A stretch of DNA of 8,377 nucleotides. It comes from Actinomycetes bacterium (GTDB lineage: Bacteria > Actinomycetota > Acidimicrobiia > Acidimicrobiales > Palsa-688). Positions 1 to 5,024 of the stretch are shown piece by piece. The stretch's first letter is position 1; every line of letters starts with the position of its first letter. The DNA lies in the NCBI GenBank assembly GCA_021808425.1, contig JAKBBS010000145.1:1-8377 (forward strand). Direction: 5' to 3'. The notes under the pieces are model-generated. The model saw only the letters and a program-made list of their open reading frames with translations. It ran no database searches and was not told the DNA's origin. The translations under genes and the position numbers were made by a program.

Positions 1-1
1 A

Positions 2-250
2 GCTGCCACGCCTGCGTCGCCCGCCGAGCACGTTGCTGCGACTTTTGCCGCCGACGGGTTCGCTACCGACCCCTACCGTAGGGCCGGTACAACGACACCC
101 ACCACGGCACCCACTTCTTCGAAGCGCCGCTGGCGTCAGCGGTTCGCGGCTGCCCGGCCGGCCGGTGACGTTGCCCGGCTGCCCGGGGCGTGGATTGGGC
201 CACCGGGTCGGGTGGCTACTTGCCAAAGCAACCAAGGTATGTCATGGTGA
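2..250 (+). CDS. C-terminal tail of an unidentified upstream protein (5' partial)
   Basis: A reading frame is open from the first full codon of the window to TGA at 248-250, giving 82 residues. Codon third positions are mostly G or C, like the neighbouring genes, and this is the best coding signal in the first 250 bases. The tail is Ala/Pro/Thr-rich, then basic (a KRRWRQRF stretch), and ends in GMSW. The last seven bases overlap the next gene (ATGGTGA, with ATG at 244), an arrangement typical of translational coupling, which supports both genes. No domain is recognisable because the body of the protein lies outside the window. Since the next gene encodes an HTH protein of excisionase type, the missing part could be a replication or mobilisation protein, but that is only context. 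The frame is fairly well supported; the function is unknown. Confidence 0.5.
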   Translation, partial: AATPASPAEHVAATFAADGFATDPYRRAGTTTPTTAPTSSKRRWRQRFAAARPAGDVARLPGAWIGPPGRVATCQSNQGMSW

Positions 251-678
251 CATATGTGGGACAAGCGAAAAACAGCCCGGCTAACGAGCTGGCAACTATA
301 CGCCAACGGTTGGTTGAGGCTGAGGAGGAGTACCGACGGACCCGAGCCGAGGACTACGTGGTTCGCCTCGTCCGGGACGCAACGATCGTGGATGCCCACC
401 GTGGCGGAATGTCCTCCCGGGAAATCAGCGCCCTCGTTGGTGACATCGGTCAGCCCAACGTCGTCCGCACCCGGCGGCGGGCTATAACCAGGCGGGACAC
501 AGTACCTCACGGCCTTCTGGATCCCGCTGACGCCGTCAGGGCCTCTGGCATGGGACCGGCCGCCTTCATCTCCGCCGTCCGGGAGGGACGGATCAAGCCC
601 GTGGAGCTGGCAGGCGGCGCCAAGGCTTTCCTTACAGAGGACGTCGAGGGCCTGGCCACCAGAGCGTCCGATCGCTAA
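244..678 (+). CDS. Helix-turn-helix protein with two predicted DNA-binding segments
   Basis: This 144-residue protein probably starts at ATG 244. An AAGG lies just upstream and the start overlaps the stop of the preceding gene. An in-frame ATG at 190 is possible but lies inside the upstream gene and has no clear ribosome site. Residues about 14-45 are a charged helix (ELATIRQRLVEAEEEYRRTR), probably a coiled coil. Residues about 52-75 contain an HTH-like segment (MSSREISALVG) followed by a basic run (RTRRRAITRR). Residues about 91-137 (LLDPADAVRASGMG, then AFISAVREGRIKPVEL) resemble the MerR/excisionase-type winged helix and match in pattern the separate HTH protein at 1665-1850. A likely role is a transcription regulator or recombination directionality factor of a mobile region; the target cannot be inferred. 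The coding call is strong and the function is family-level only. Confidence 0.75.
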   Translation: MVTYVGQAKNSPANELATIRQRLVEAEEEYRRTRAEDYVVRLVRDATIVDAHRGGMSSREISALVGDIGQPNVVRTRRRAITRRDTVPHGLLDPADAVRASGMGPAAFISAVREGRIKPVELAGGAKAFLTEDVEGLATRASDR

Positions 679-692
679 GCCGGGCGGCCGCA

Positions 693-878
693 GTGCCCGC
701 TGATGTGCCCATCAGGTTCTCCCTGGAGGAGATGGCGACCATCATCGAAGACCTCATGAGGATCGCTGACGAGCTGAACCGGGGCGGGGACGAGGTGAAC
801 GGATACCTGCTGGACCTCGTGACCAACAGGCTCCTCGACCGGAGCTTCGGCGGCGACGTAGGTCCAGATCCCAGCTGA
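693..878 (+). CDS. Small acidic helical protein, module copy 1
   Basis: A 61-residue frame starts at GTG 693, 14 bases after the stop of the HTH gene, on the same strand; an in-frame GTG at 705 is an alternative start and neither has a strong ribosome site. The product is acidic and predicted helical (SLEEMATIIEDLMRIADEL, then a second helix around YLLDLVTNRLLDRSF). No catalytic motif, signal peptide or membrane segment is visible. The pattern SL-E-E followed by two short helices resembles the 65-residue protein at 1471-1668, which also sits next to an excisionase-like HTH protein, so the two may be diverged copies of one family. A small partner protein of the adjacent HTH regulator is a reasonable guess. 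The family is not recognised. Confidence 0.55.
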   Translation: MPADVPIRFSLEEMATIIEDLMRIADELNRGGDEVNGYLLDLVTNRLLDRSFGGDVGPDPS

Positions 879-1230
879 TCACTCGGGTAAGTAAGCAACA
901 GCCCACTCATGGCTCTGCCGCCCGCCGCCTCGGCCTCTGCCTTTACAGTCGGGGTGCGTTCCAGCGCCGCGACGCTGACCAGGTTGAGCAACGGCAGCAT
1001 GAGCTGGTTGACAACCGGCGTCACGCTGTAAGCGAAGATGGTCGTGGCGTCTGGGCCGCGCCCGGCGGCAAGGTAGTCACCAGCCCACGGACGTAGTCAG
1101 CGAGACCGCCGACGCTGCCGCAGTTGCTGATGACTTGGTAGTCGGCCACCAGCACGAAGACCTCCACCCCAAGCCGTTGCAGGCGCATCCGGTTGACGAA
1201 GGCGGCGAAGTAGTACCCGAGCGGCCTGTT
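879..1230 (-). pseudogene. trpS: Tryptophanyl-tRNA synthetase fragment, frameshifted and truncated at both ends
   Basis: Read on the - strand, two successive frames together match the class I TrpRS N-terminal half. The first part (about 1230 to 1080) gives PLGYYFAAFVNRMRLQRLG, which falls at the HIGH-motif helix, then EVFVLVADYQVISN. The second frame (about 1080 to 884) gives DYLAAG, ATTIFAYSVTPVVNQLMLP, AALERTPTVKAEAEAAGG and AMSGLLLTYPSDQ, matching the family pattern DYLA-G, TTIF-S, NQL-LP, LERNPTVKAE, and SGLL-TYPVHQAAD. The frame changes near 1077-1083. Homology begins right at the HIGH region (the start and Rossmann strand are missing) and stops at the TYP-Q element, so the KMSKS loop and anticodon-binding domain are absent. 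It cannot encode a working enzyme. It lies opposite the surrounding small + strand genes, so it is a relic of a rearrangement. TrpRS assignment is confident; exact ends are approximate. Confidence 0.82.
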
Positions 1231-1261
1231 TACTGAACACAAGGACGCGAGCTGGGCCGGG

Positions 1262-1441
1262 GTGCGCGAAGAGCTGGCCGTCTGGCTCGGGCTTCTCGCG
1301 CTGCTCGGGTTGCGAGCCGGCGGCTCTGACGTGGGGCTGCCTGCAAGAGGGCAGCCGGTCGTGGTGGATGGGCAAGGGTCGGCGTCCTCCGAGCAGGGTG
1401 ATCCCACTGCCCCTGGCTTGGGTCGCAGCCGCGGGCTGTAA
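1262..1441 (+). other. Unassigned open frame, possible gene remnant
   Basis: Between the trpS relic and the next small gene, one + strand frame is open from 1214 to a TAA at 1439-1441, with its only usual start a GTG at 1262. Codon third positions are mainly G/C and it encodes a Leu-rich helical stretch (REELAVWLGLLALLGLRAGG) followed by a Gly/Ser/Pro-rich tail. No family is recognised and there is no clear ribosome site. It may be the 3' scrap of a gene cut at the trpS junction near 1230, or chance in GC-rich DNA. Otherwise 1231-1470 holds nothing I can name. Confidence 0.25.
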
Positions 1442-1470
1442 CCGTCACAGGGCGATAGCAGTCTGACGCC

Positions 1471-1668
1471 GTGAACGACAACGGCGATCCAGTTCCCCTC
1501 GAGCTGATCCTCAGCCTGGATGAAACGTTCCGAGTTCTGGAGGCGCTGGAGGACTCTCTGTCCACCATCGAGAATGCCGGTTTCGCGCCCGGGCTCATCG
1601 ACGAGCGGGCGACAGTAATCAGGTTCCTACACGGTAGGTTGGGTCTCGACGAGGGAGACTTGCGGTGA
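1471..1668 (+). CDS. Small acidic helical protein, module copy 2
   Basis: A 65-residue protein starting at GTG 1471 (MNDNGDPVPLEL). It is strongly acidic and predicted helical: LSLDETFRVLEALEDSL, a short Gly/Pro break (NAGFAPG), then RATVIRFLHGRLGLDEGD. Its stop overlaps the GTG start of the following HTH gene (GTGA at 1665-1668), so the two are very probably co-translated. The arrangement of a SL-[DE]-E opening and two helices resembles the 61-residue protein at 693-878. No enzymatic motif, transmembrane segment or signal peptide is present and the family is not recognised. Because it is tightly coupled to a DNA-binding protein, a co-regulator or antitoxin-like partner are both possible. The ribosome site for this start is weak. 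Confidence 0.6.
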   Translation: MNDNGDPVPLELILSLDETFRVLEALEDSLSTIENAGFAPGLIDERATVIRFLHGRLGLDEGDLR

Positions 1669-1850
1669 CTGGCTTGGAGATTCTGAGACCCGCCGAGGCG
1701 GCCAAGCGTCTGGGCGTCAGGACCCGAGTGATCATCGAGGCGATGTACTACGACCGGCTTCCTCGTGTCCGACTCGACGACGGGACCTTGGGTATTCCAG
1801 CCGATGCTCTCGACGATTTCGATCCGAGCGTGCAAGTAAGGAGCAGTTGA
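1665..1850 (+). CDS. Excisionase/MerR-like helix-turn-helix protein
   Basis: A 61-residue protein starting at GTG 1665, with GAGGGAG seven or eight bases upstream inside the preceding gene, which it overlaps by 4 bases (GTGA). Almost the whole chain is one winged-helix domain: residues about 6-17 (LRPAEAAKRLGV) form the first helix and turn, about 18-30 (RTRVIIEAMYYDRL) the recognition helix, and about 31-47 (PRVRLDDGTLGIPADAL) the wing and closing helix. This is the layout of excisionase-type DNA-binding domains, where the usual pattern is PAEAA-LG- followed by V-R-L--G--R-P---L. The C-terminal domain of the protein at 244-678 has the same pattern. It may regulate its own operon or act as a directionality factor, but no integrase gene is visible nearby. 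Confidence 0.68.
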   Translation: MTGLEILRPAEAAKRLGVRTRVIIEAMYYDRLPRVRLDDGTLGIPADALDDFDPSVQVRSS

Positions 1851-1880
1851 AGTGGCTCAAGGAGTTTTCCCGACACTTGA

Positions 1881-2096
1881 TCGCTGAAACTCCCCACCTT
1901 TGAGCTGGGTGAAGACCTGGAGGCTGATGCAGTGTTCAAGCGGGGCTGGTCCGTTTCAGCTATCGACCACCATCTCGGCCGTGACCGTAGAACGGTCCCG
2001 TCGTATCTTCCCGGGGAGCGTTTTCACCACGCGCCGGGTGTAGGAGCAGGGCGTCGAAATCGCAGATTCGCCGCCCGTCGCGGCGGGCTATATTAG
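1881..2096 (+). pseudogene. Transposase N-terminal HTH remnant, IS21-like
   Basis: One + strand frame, open from after TGA 1878-1880 to TAG 2094-2096, contains DAVFKRGWSVSAIDHHLGRD and then RRTVPSYLPGER. This matches the N-terminal HTH of actinobacterial IS21-family (IstA-like) transposases, whose common form is F--GWS-SAIARHLGRDRKTVR-YL-GER. The similarity ends near 2030 and the frame closes after an Arg/Gly-rich tail. There is no DDE catalytic domain and no IstB-like helper gene, so only about 50 residues of the transposase remain. The likely start codon (GTG 1932) has no ribosome site. It is a scrap of an insertion sequence rather than a working gene; a small HTH regulator of the same fold is a less likely alternative. 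No terminal inverted repeats were found. Confidence 0.6.
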
Positions 2097-2104
2097 CCTC
2101 GAGC

Positions 2105-2128
2105 GTTATACCGGTTATACTCAGAAGG
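2105..2128 (+). promoter_or_regulatory. mazE promoter with tandem GTTATAC repeats; leaderless start
   Basis: TATACT at 2116-2121 is a good -10 element lying exactly 7 nt before the GTG at 2129, so transcription probably starts on the initiation codon. GTTATAC occurs twice, at 2105-2111 and 2114-2120, nine bases apart, the second copy overlapping the -10. ACCGGT between them is palindromic. Ribbon-helix-helix antitoxins commonly bind tandem short repeats at their own promoter, so this is a plausible autoregulatory operator. The -35 region (TTAGCC at 2093-2098) is weak. Confidence 0.5.
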
Positions 2129-2374
2129 GTGAAGACAGCCGTATCCCTGCCGAACGAACTCTACGAGCGTGCCGAGCAGGCGGCCGCACAGCTTGGCGTG
2201 AACCGGTCCCAGCTCTACGCGCGAGCCTTGACCAAATACCTCCAAGACGTCGGACCAGACCCGGTTACGGACCGACTGAACGAGCACGCCGACGAGCACG
2301 CCAAGGACACGACGACCCCCGGATCGTCCGCGGCAGCTCGCTTCCTGATCGACTCCGGGGGCTGGACGTGGTAG
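2129..2374 (+). CDS. mazE: MazE-type antitoxin, ribbon-helix-helix
   Basis: An 81-residue antitoxin of a type II toxin-antitoxin pair. Residues 1-8 (MKTAVSLP) form the DNA-binding beta strand, and 9-41 (NELYERAEQAAAQLGVNRSQ, then LYARALTKYL) the two helices of a ribbon-helix-helix domain, as in actinobacterial MazE proteins. Residues about 45-81 are an acidic, probably disordered tail (NEHADEHAKD) ending in FLIDSGGWTW, the part expected to wrap around and block the toxin. The stop (TAG 2372-2374) lies inside the start of mazF, giving a 7-base overlap that enforces co-translation. The start is GTG 2129; GA-rich bases directly before it are too close for a normal ribosome site, which fits a leaderless transcript. 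It should neutralise MazF and repress the operon through the upstream repeats. Confidence 0.88.
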   Translation: MKTAVSLPNELYERAEQAAAQLGVNRSQLYARALTKYLQDVGPDPVTDRLNEHADEHAKDTTTPGSSAAARFLIDSGGWTW

Positions 2375-2703
2375 AGCGCGGAGAAGTCTGGTGGACCGAC
2401 TTCGGCGATCCAGTCGGCTCGTCGCCCGGGTATCGAAGGCCGGCCGTCGTAGTGTCCTCCGACCGCTTCAACCGTTCTCGAATCAAGACCGTGATCGTGG
2501 TCGCAGTCACATCCAACACAACGCTCGGCCGCCAGCCCGGGAACGTGGCGCTGCCCGATGACCTTCTGGCGAAACCGTCTGTCGTCAACGTGACGGCCTT
2601 GTTCACAGTCGATCGCGACCAACTCGTCGACCACGTAGCCGACTTGCCCGCTCGTCAGTCCAGATCACTCGACGACGGGCTGCGGCTGGTCCTCGGCATC
2701 TGA
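2368..2703 (+). CDS. mazF: MazF-type toxin, mRNA interferase (PemK/MazF family)
   Basis: A full-length 111-residue MazF/PemK toxin, which in this family cleaves single-stranded RNA at short specific sequences and arrests growth. The start of the SH3-like barrel is clear: RGEVWWTDFGDPVGSSPGYR at residues 4-23, followed by RPAVVVSSD (24-32), where the family's catalytic Arg lies, then VVAVTSNT (44-51) with the conserved Thr, and SVVNVTALFTVDRDQL (71-86). The C-terminal helix is present, so it looks intact. It starts at GTG 2368, overlapping mazE, the normal order for this family. It ends 2 bp before the stop of the convergent nucleotidyltransferase gene. Cleavage specificity cannot be read from sequence. 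Confidence 0.92.
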   Translation: MVERGEVWWTDFGDPVGSSPGYRRPAVVVSSDRFNRSRIKTVIVVAVTSNTTLGRQPGNVALPDDLLAKPSVVNVTALFTVDRDQLVDHVADLPARQSRSLDDGLRLVLGI

Positions 2704-2716
2704 GACTAGCTCAGAT
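2698..2716. terminator. Hairpin shared by two convergent genes
   Basis: ATCTGAG (2698-2704) and CTCAGAT (2710-2716) form a perfect 7-bp stem with a 5-base loop, centred on the gap between the mazF stop (2701-2703) and the convergent stop at 2706-2708. Being symmetrical it could end transcription from both sides. There is no T-run on either side, so it is at best a weak or non-canonical terminator. Confidence 0.35.
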
Positions 2717-3395
2717 CCTCGAAGGTCTCCGTCTCATAGAGAGTAACGGGCGTGATTCCGAGCTGGTCGCGCTGATCAACATCCCACGCTATCGACAAAA
2801 GCGGGTTGCGGCCCTTCAGGTAGGACTGAAGCGCCCTCTCCGGGTAGCCGAGACGCCCCATGAAACTAGACGGGTTCGCACCGCGGCTTTCGATGAACTT
2901 CTCGATATGATCCCACATCCTCTGCGAGCCGCCGCTCCAGCGCCTAAACGTGAACACCTGCAGGTCCACATCACCCACAGGATCGATCTGTGGATCTGCG
3001 AAGCTGCCGTACAGTTCTACCTTGGCCACACCACTGAGCCACCCGCTGCCCCGCTGGTTGACCAGGGCCACCCGTTCCAAGAAGCCATCGAGAGTCGCCT
3101 GTGCCTTGTGACGTGAGACGGGTTGGATGAACTTCGCAATAGCCAGCGCGTTGCCCCTGTAGGTCGTCTGCCACAAAATTTCGTCCGAGGTCCTTTCAGG
3201 CGTCTCGATCCTTTCGATCAACCCTTCACCTTCGAGTATGGCGGCCACTTGCTCCATCGGCTCGTGAAACAACACACCGAGCACGCGTGTAGGAACGCCA
3301 TTCTGGCGATCGCATCGGCTCCGCAACTCTCTCATGTAGCCGCGCAGTTCCTTCGCCTGGTACCCCGCGACCATATCGGTCGAGACGAATCTCAT
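2706..3395 (-). CDS. Winged-helix plus MNT-type nucleotidyltransferase protein
   Basis: A 229-residue protein. The C-terminal half holds the polymerase-beta-type nucleotidyltransferase signature: VELYGS (126-131), then exactly ten residues to DVD (142-144), i.e. the GSx10DxD pattern of minimal nucleotidyltransferases; D205 or D207 (SIAWDVD) may be the third metal-binding carboxylate. Residues about 38-90 (LGVLFHEPMEQVAAILEGEG, then LIERIE and a TTYRGNALA wing) look like a winged helix. Such enzymes transfer a nucleotide or nucleotides to protein, RNA or small-molecule targets; MNT proteins often act as antitoxins of HEPN toxins, but no HEPN gene is nearby. The ATG at 3395 has a strong GGGAGGGGAAGG upstream. 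The gene is convergent with mazF and divergent from the lipoprotein gene. Substrate unknown. Confidence 0.82.
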   Translation of the reverse strand: MRFVSTDMVAGYQAKELRGYMRELRSRCDRQNGVPTRVLGVLFHEPMEQVAAILEGEGLIERIETPERTSDEILWQTTYRGNALAIAKFIQPVSRHKAQATLDGFLERVALVNQRGSGWLSGVAKVELYGSFADPQIDPVGDVDLQVFTFRRWSGGSQRMWDHIEKFIESRGANPSSFMGRLGYPERALQSYLKGRNPLLSIAWDVDQRDQLGITPVTLYETETFEDLS

Positions 3396-3549
3396 CTACG
3401 TTGGCCTTCCCCTCCCGTTATCGACATGCTTGCGCTCCAGCCAGCCAGATCATCGAAACCCCCGCCAACGCCATCGACCACAACGCGCCCGGTATCTAGT
3501 ACGGTCCAGCTTCTCATCAAAGCTTCGAAACTCAAGGGGGAGGCGCCCC

Positions 3550-4134
3550 GTGACGCACCGCAGATCCACGAGGGCCTCCTTCGGAATCGTCGTCGCAGCG
3601 ATATCGGGACTCGTCGGCGGATGCACATCGTCGGGCGTGCACAGTAGCGCAGTAGTACAAGTCAAGCCCGCCTCTTCGGCACACAGCATGACTGCGCTAC
3701 CGGTCGCGACTTACCTACCGGCGGGCTACGCCAAACCAAATTCGATCGCGTCGGATCCAAGCGCACCGGGAGTCTGGTTTACCGCTGCTCTACAAGGCGA
3801 AGTCGACCTGTTCCACGTTGTCTCCCCCGGGCTGATCTCTCAGACGATCGTGCTCTCACACACACAGGTTGCAGCAGCCTCGTCTGTCACATCACAGATC
3901 GCCGTTACCCCGTCGGGTCAAGTATGGCTGAGCCTAGGGCTCACCCTTTACCACTTCGACCCGTCGACTGGTTCAATCGACACGATTTCCCTCCCCGCGA
4001 TCCTCGACAACAACACAGCGCAGAGCTTCCTCCCAGCCGGTCTGAAGGGATTCCACTTCATTAGGACTCGTCATCGACGGTGTTGTGGTCGACGGCGTCG
4101 TGACTGGTGTTGTGGTCGGACTAGCCGCCGTTGA
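3550..4134 (+). CDS. Lipoprotein with beta-propeller beginning, apparently 3'-truncated
   Basis: The start is GTG 3550, preceded by AAGGGGGA at 8-9 bases. Residues 1-24 form a lipoprotein signal peptide: basic THRRSTR, hydrophobic FGIVVAAISGLV, then the lipobox VGG before Cys25, so the mature protein would be lipid-anchored outside the membrane. Residues about 50-165 look like the first blades of a streptogramin-lyase (Vgb)/NHL-like beta-propeller: SIASDPSAPGVWFTAALQGE, then SQIAVTPSGQVWLSLGL and LYHFDPSTGSIDTISLP. A propeller needs several more blades, yet from about residue 171 (base 4062) the frame turns into Arg/Cys-rich sequence (RTRHRRCCGRRRRDWCCGR), the antisense of a Thr/Pro linker encoded on the other strand. 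The gene therefore appears cut near 4060 and fused to foreign DNA. A propeller lyase or binding protein is inferred; the product is probably non-functional. Confidence 0.72.
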   Translation: MTHRRSTRASFGIVVAAISGLVGGCTSSGVHSSAVVQVKPASSAHSMTALPVATYLPAGYAKPNSIASDPSAPGVWFTAALQGEVDLFHVVSPGLISQTIVLSHTQVAAASSVTSQIAVTPSGQVWLSLGLTLYHFDPSTGSIDTISLPAILDNNTAQSFLPAGLKGFHFIRTRHRRCCGRRRRDWCCGRTSRR

Positions 4135-4403
4135 GGTAGATAGTAGCGTGGTCAGCGTAGTGCGGGTAGACCCCGTCGAAAACGGCTGAACCGTTGCAGT
4201 CCCGGAACTGACACGCACCTCCTGAGAGGCCTGGTCTGCCCAATCGTGAGAGATAGTGCGACAGCGAGAACCATGGCAGCGACGGCACCTCCAGCCAGAC
4301 CGAGGCGACCAAAACGGCGCCGATTCGAGGGTCGTCGGACTTCATCCAGTCGCTCCACAGCCCGGGATCGTTCGGACGGGTTTGGATTGTCATCAAGTAG
4401 CAT
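3973..4403 (-). pseudogene. Membrane-anchored Thr/Pro-rich protein, frameshifted and 3'-truncated
   Basis: ATG 4403 has AGGAAGG eight bases upstream and opens a typical actinobacterial anchored protein: a charged cytoplasmic segment (NPSERSRAVERLDEVRRPSN, RRRFGR), then one transmembrane helix (LGLAGGAVAAMVLAVALSL). Soon afterwards this frame becomes Arg-rich and stops at 4152. The -1 frame instead continues plausibly from about 4240: ASQEVRVSSGTATVQPFSTG, then an exported-protein linker (TTTPVTTPSTTTPSMTSP) with a 9-residue, 27-base repeat. A frameshift around 4215-4245 therefore seems likely. Past about 4062 the frame is antisense to the lipoprotein gene, so the outer domain is lost. A caution: a third frame of 4121-4396 has more G/C-ending codons, so the choice of frame is not certain. 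Function unknown; perhaps a surface or regulatory anti-sigma-like protein. Confidence 0.45.
4079..4118. repeat. Two 13-bp direct repeats in the Thr/Pro linker
   Basis: GGTGTTGTGGTCG occurs at 4079-4091 and again at 4106-4118, 27 bases apart. On the - strand this equals a 9-residue protein repeat, so it reflects the repeated Thr/Pro linker rather than a regulatory array. Confidence 0.7.
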
Positions 4404-4564
4404 TGGTCGGCCTTCCTGCGCTCCGCCTCGGACGGAGAGTCACCAATAACGAAATGCTCGGCGCGCTGGAGCCCGAGCGCGGATTGTGCCGTCTGAACGG
4501 CGCTGGCACAAAACTCTTTAATGCCAAGAGTCGTTTGCCAAAAGGTGGGAAAACACGCTTCAAA

Positions 4565-4601
4565 TGGTCAGGCGTGTCGCGACTCCCGAGACTCCTGACC
4601 A
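4565..4601 (-). terminator. Hairpin downstream of the ABM gene
   Basis: TGGTCAGG (4565-4572) and CCTGACCA (4594-4601) form a perfect 8-bp inverted repeat around a 21-base loop. It lies 23 bases beyond the stop of the - strand ABM gene, where a terminator is expected. No T-run follows immediately, and an operator or recombination site is possible. The rest of 4404-4623 holds no supportable gene. Confidence 0.4.
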
Positions 4602-4623
4602 ATTCGCACACTAACGCCAGCCG

Positions 4624-4920
4624 TCACGCGGCCGACACCGGTTCGAAGTGCTCCACGACTGGAAACGGCTCGTAGAAGTGGTGGAGAAGCCGACGCCACT
4701 CCTCGTACTGCGGCGACCCTCGGAATCCCACCATATGAGCATCGACGTTTGACCATTCGACAAGTAGAAGGTAGGTGTCGGGACGTTCCAGGCAACGGGA
4801 CAGCGAAAGTCCCATGAATCCGGGCATACCCGCAATAATCGCCTTTGCCTCAGCGAACGCCGCCTCGAAACGGGACTCTTCACCGCTCCTGACAGGCAGC
4901 AACGCGTGCTCAATAATCAT
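4624..4920 (-). CDS. ABM-domain (antibiotic biosynthesis monooxygenase-like) protein
   Basis: A 98-residue protein forming a single ABM domain, a ferredoxin-like fold that dimerises. Order of elements: strand MIIEHALLPV (1-10), the helix RFEAAFAEAKAIIAGMPGFM (17-36) with the typical MPGF turn, strand LSLSRCLERPDTYLLLVEW (38-56), then the W-SNVDAHMVGFRGSPQYEEW helix (56-75) and the C-terminal HHFYEPFPVVEHFEPV strand. The R-G-SP-Y-E/W and H-F segments are characteristic of small ABM proteins of about 95-105 residues. Members include cofactor-free monooxygenases, haem-degrading enzymes and proteins of unknown role, so substrate cannot be given. The start is ATG 4920; longer upstream frames do not fit the family. 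It has no clear ribosome site, but CATAAT sits 6 nt before the ATG. Confidence 0.88.
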   Translation of the reverse strand: MIIEHALLPVRSGEESRFEAAFAEAKAIIAGMPGFMGLSLSRCLERPDTYLLLVEWSNVDAHMVGFRGSPQYEEWRRLLHHFYEPFPVVEHFEPVSAA

Positions 4921-4926
4921 CGCAAC

Positions 4927-4932
4927 ATTATG
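4927..4932 (-). promoter_or_regulatory. Putative -10 of the ABM gene, leaderless start
   Basis: On the - strand CATAAT (reverse of 4927-4932) ends 6 nt before the ATG at 4920, and no Shine-Dalgarno-like sequence lies between, so transcription may begin at the start codon. No good -35 is visible. Confidence 0.35.
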
Positions 4933-4984
4933 CTGCAAACGACAGCCTCCAGAATGTGCACGAACTTGCCGCGCTCGACACGGA

Positions 4985-5010
4985 CACGCGTGCGCGGAAC
5001 CGAAGTTCGG
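4985..5010. promoter_or_regulatory. Two perfect palindromes upstream of the ABM gene
   Basis: CACGCGTG (4985-4992) is an 8-bp palindrome and CCGAAGTTCGG (5000-5010) a perfect 5-1-5 palindrome. Both lie in the 104-bp gap between the mazF-like stop and the ABM start, 65-90 bases upstream of the ABM gene. They could be regulator sites or a small hairpin ending the toxin transcript; nothing decides between these. Confidence 0.25.
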
Positions 5011-5024
5011 CCGTCGAAGACCTC

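Noticed and set aside
33..284. An ATG-less 83-residue + frame near the left edge.
   Set aside because: It is Pro/Arg-rich and overlaps the better-supported frame 2-250, which links to the next gene by an ATGGTGA overlap.
1230..1835. A 201-residue - strand frame across the second small-gene module.
   Set aside because: Composition is Ser/Arg/Pro-rich with no domain; it is the antisense of two coupled genes with normal codon use and a ribosome site.
2073..2088. GCCCG/CGGGC hairpin upstream of mazE.
   Set aside because: Only 5 bp with no T-run, in GC-rich sequence where such stems are frequent by chance.
3392..3628. A 78-residue - strand frame whose stop overlaps the ATG of the nucleotidyltransferase gene (ATGA).
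   Set aside because: Its first half is antisense to the lipoprotein signal peptide and is Arg-rich; the second half (VLDTGRVVVDGVGGG) has no ribosome site or known family. The nucleotidyltransferase has its own strong ribosome site, so no coupled gene is needed.
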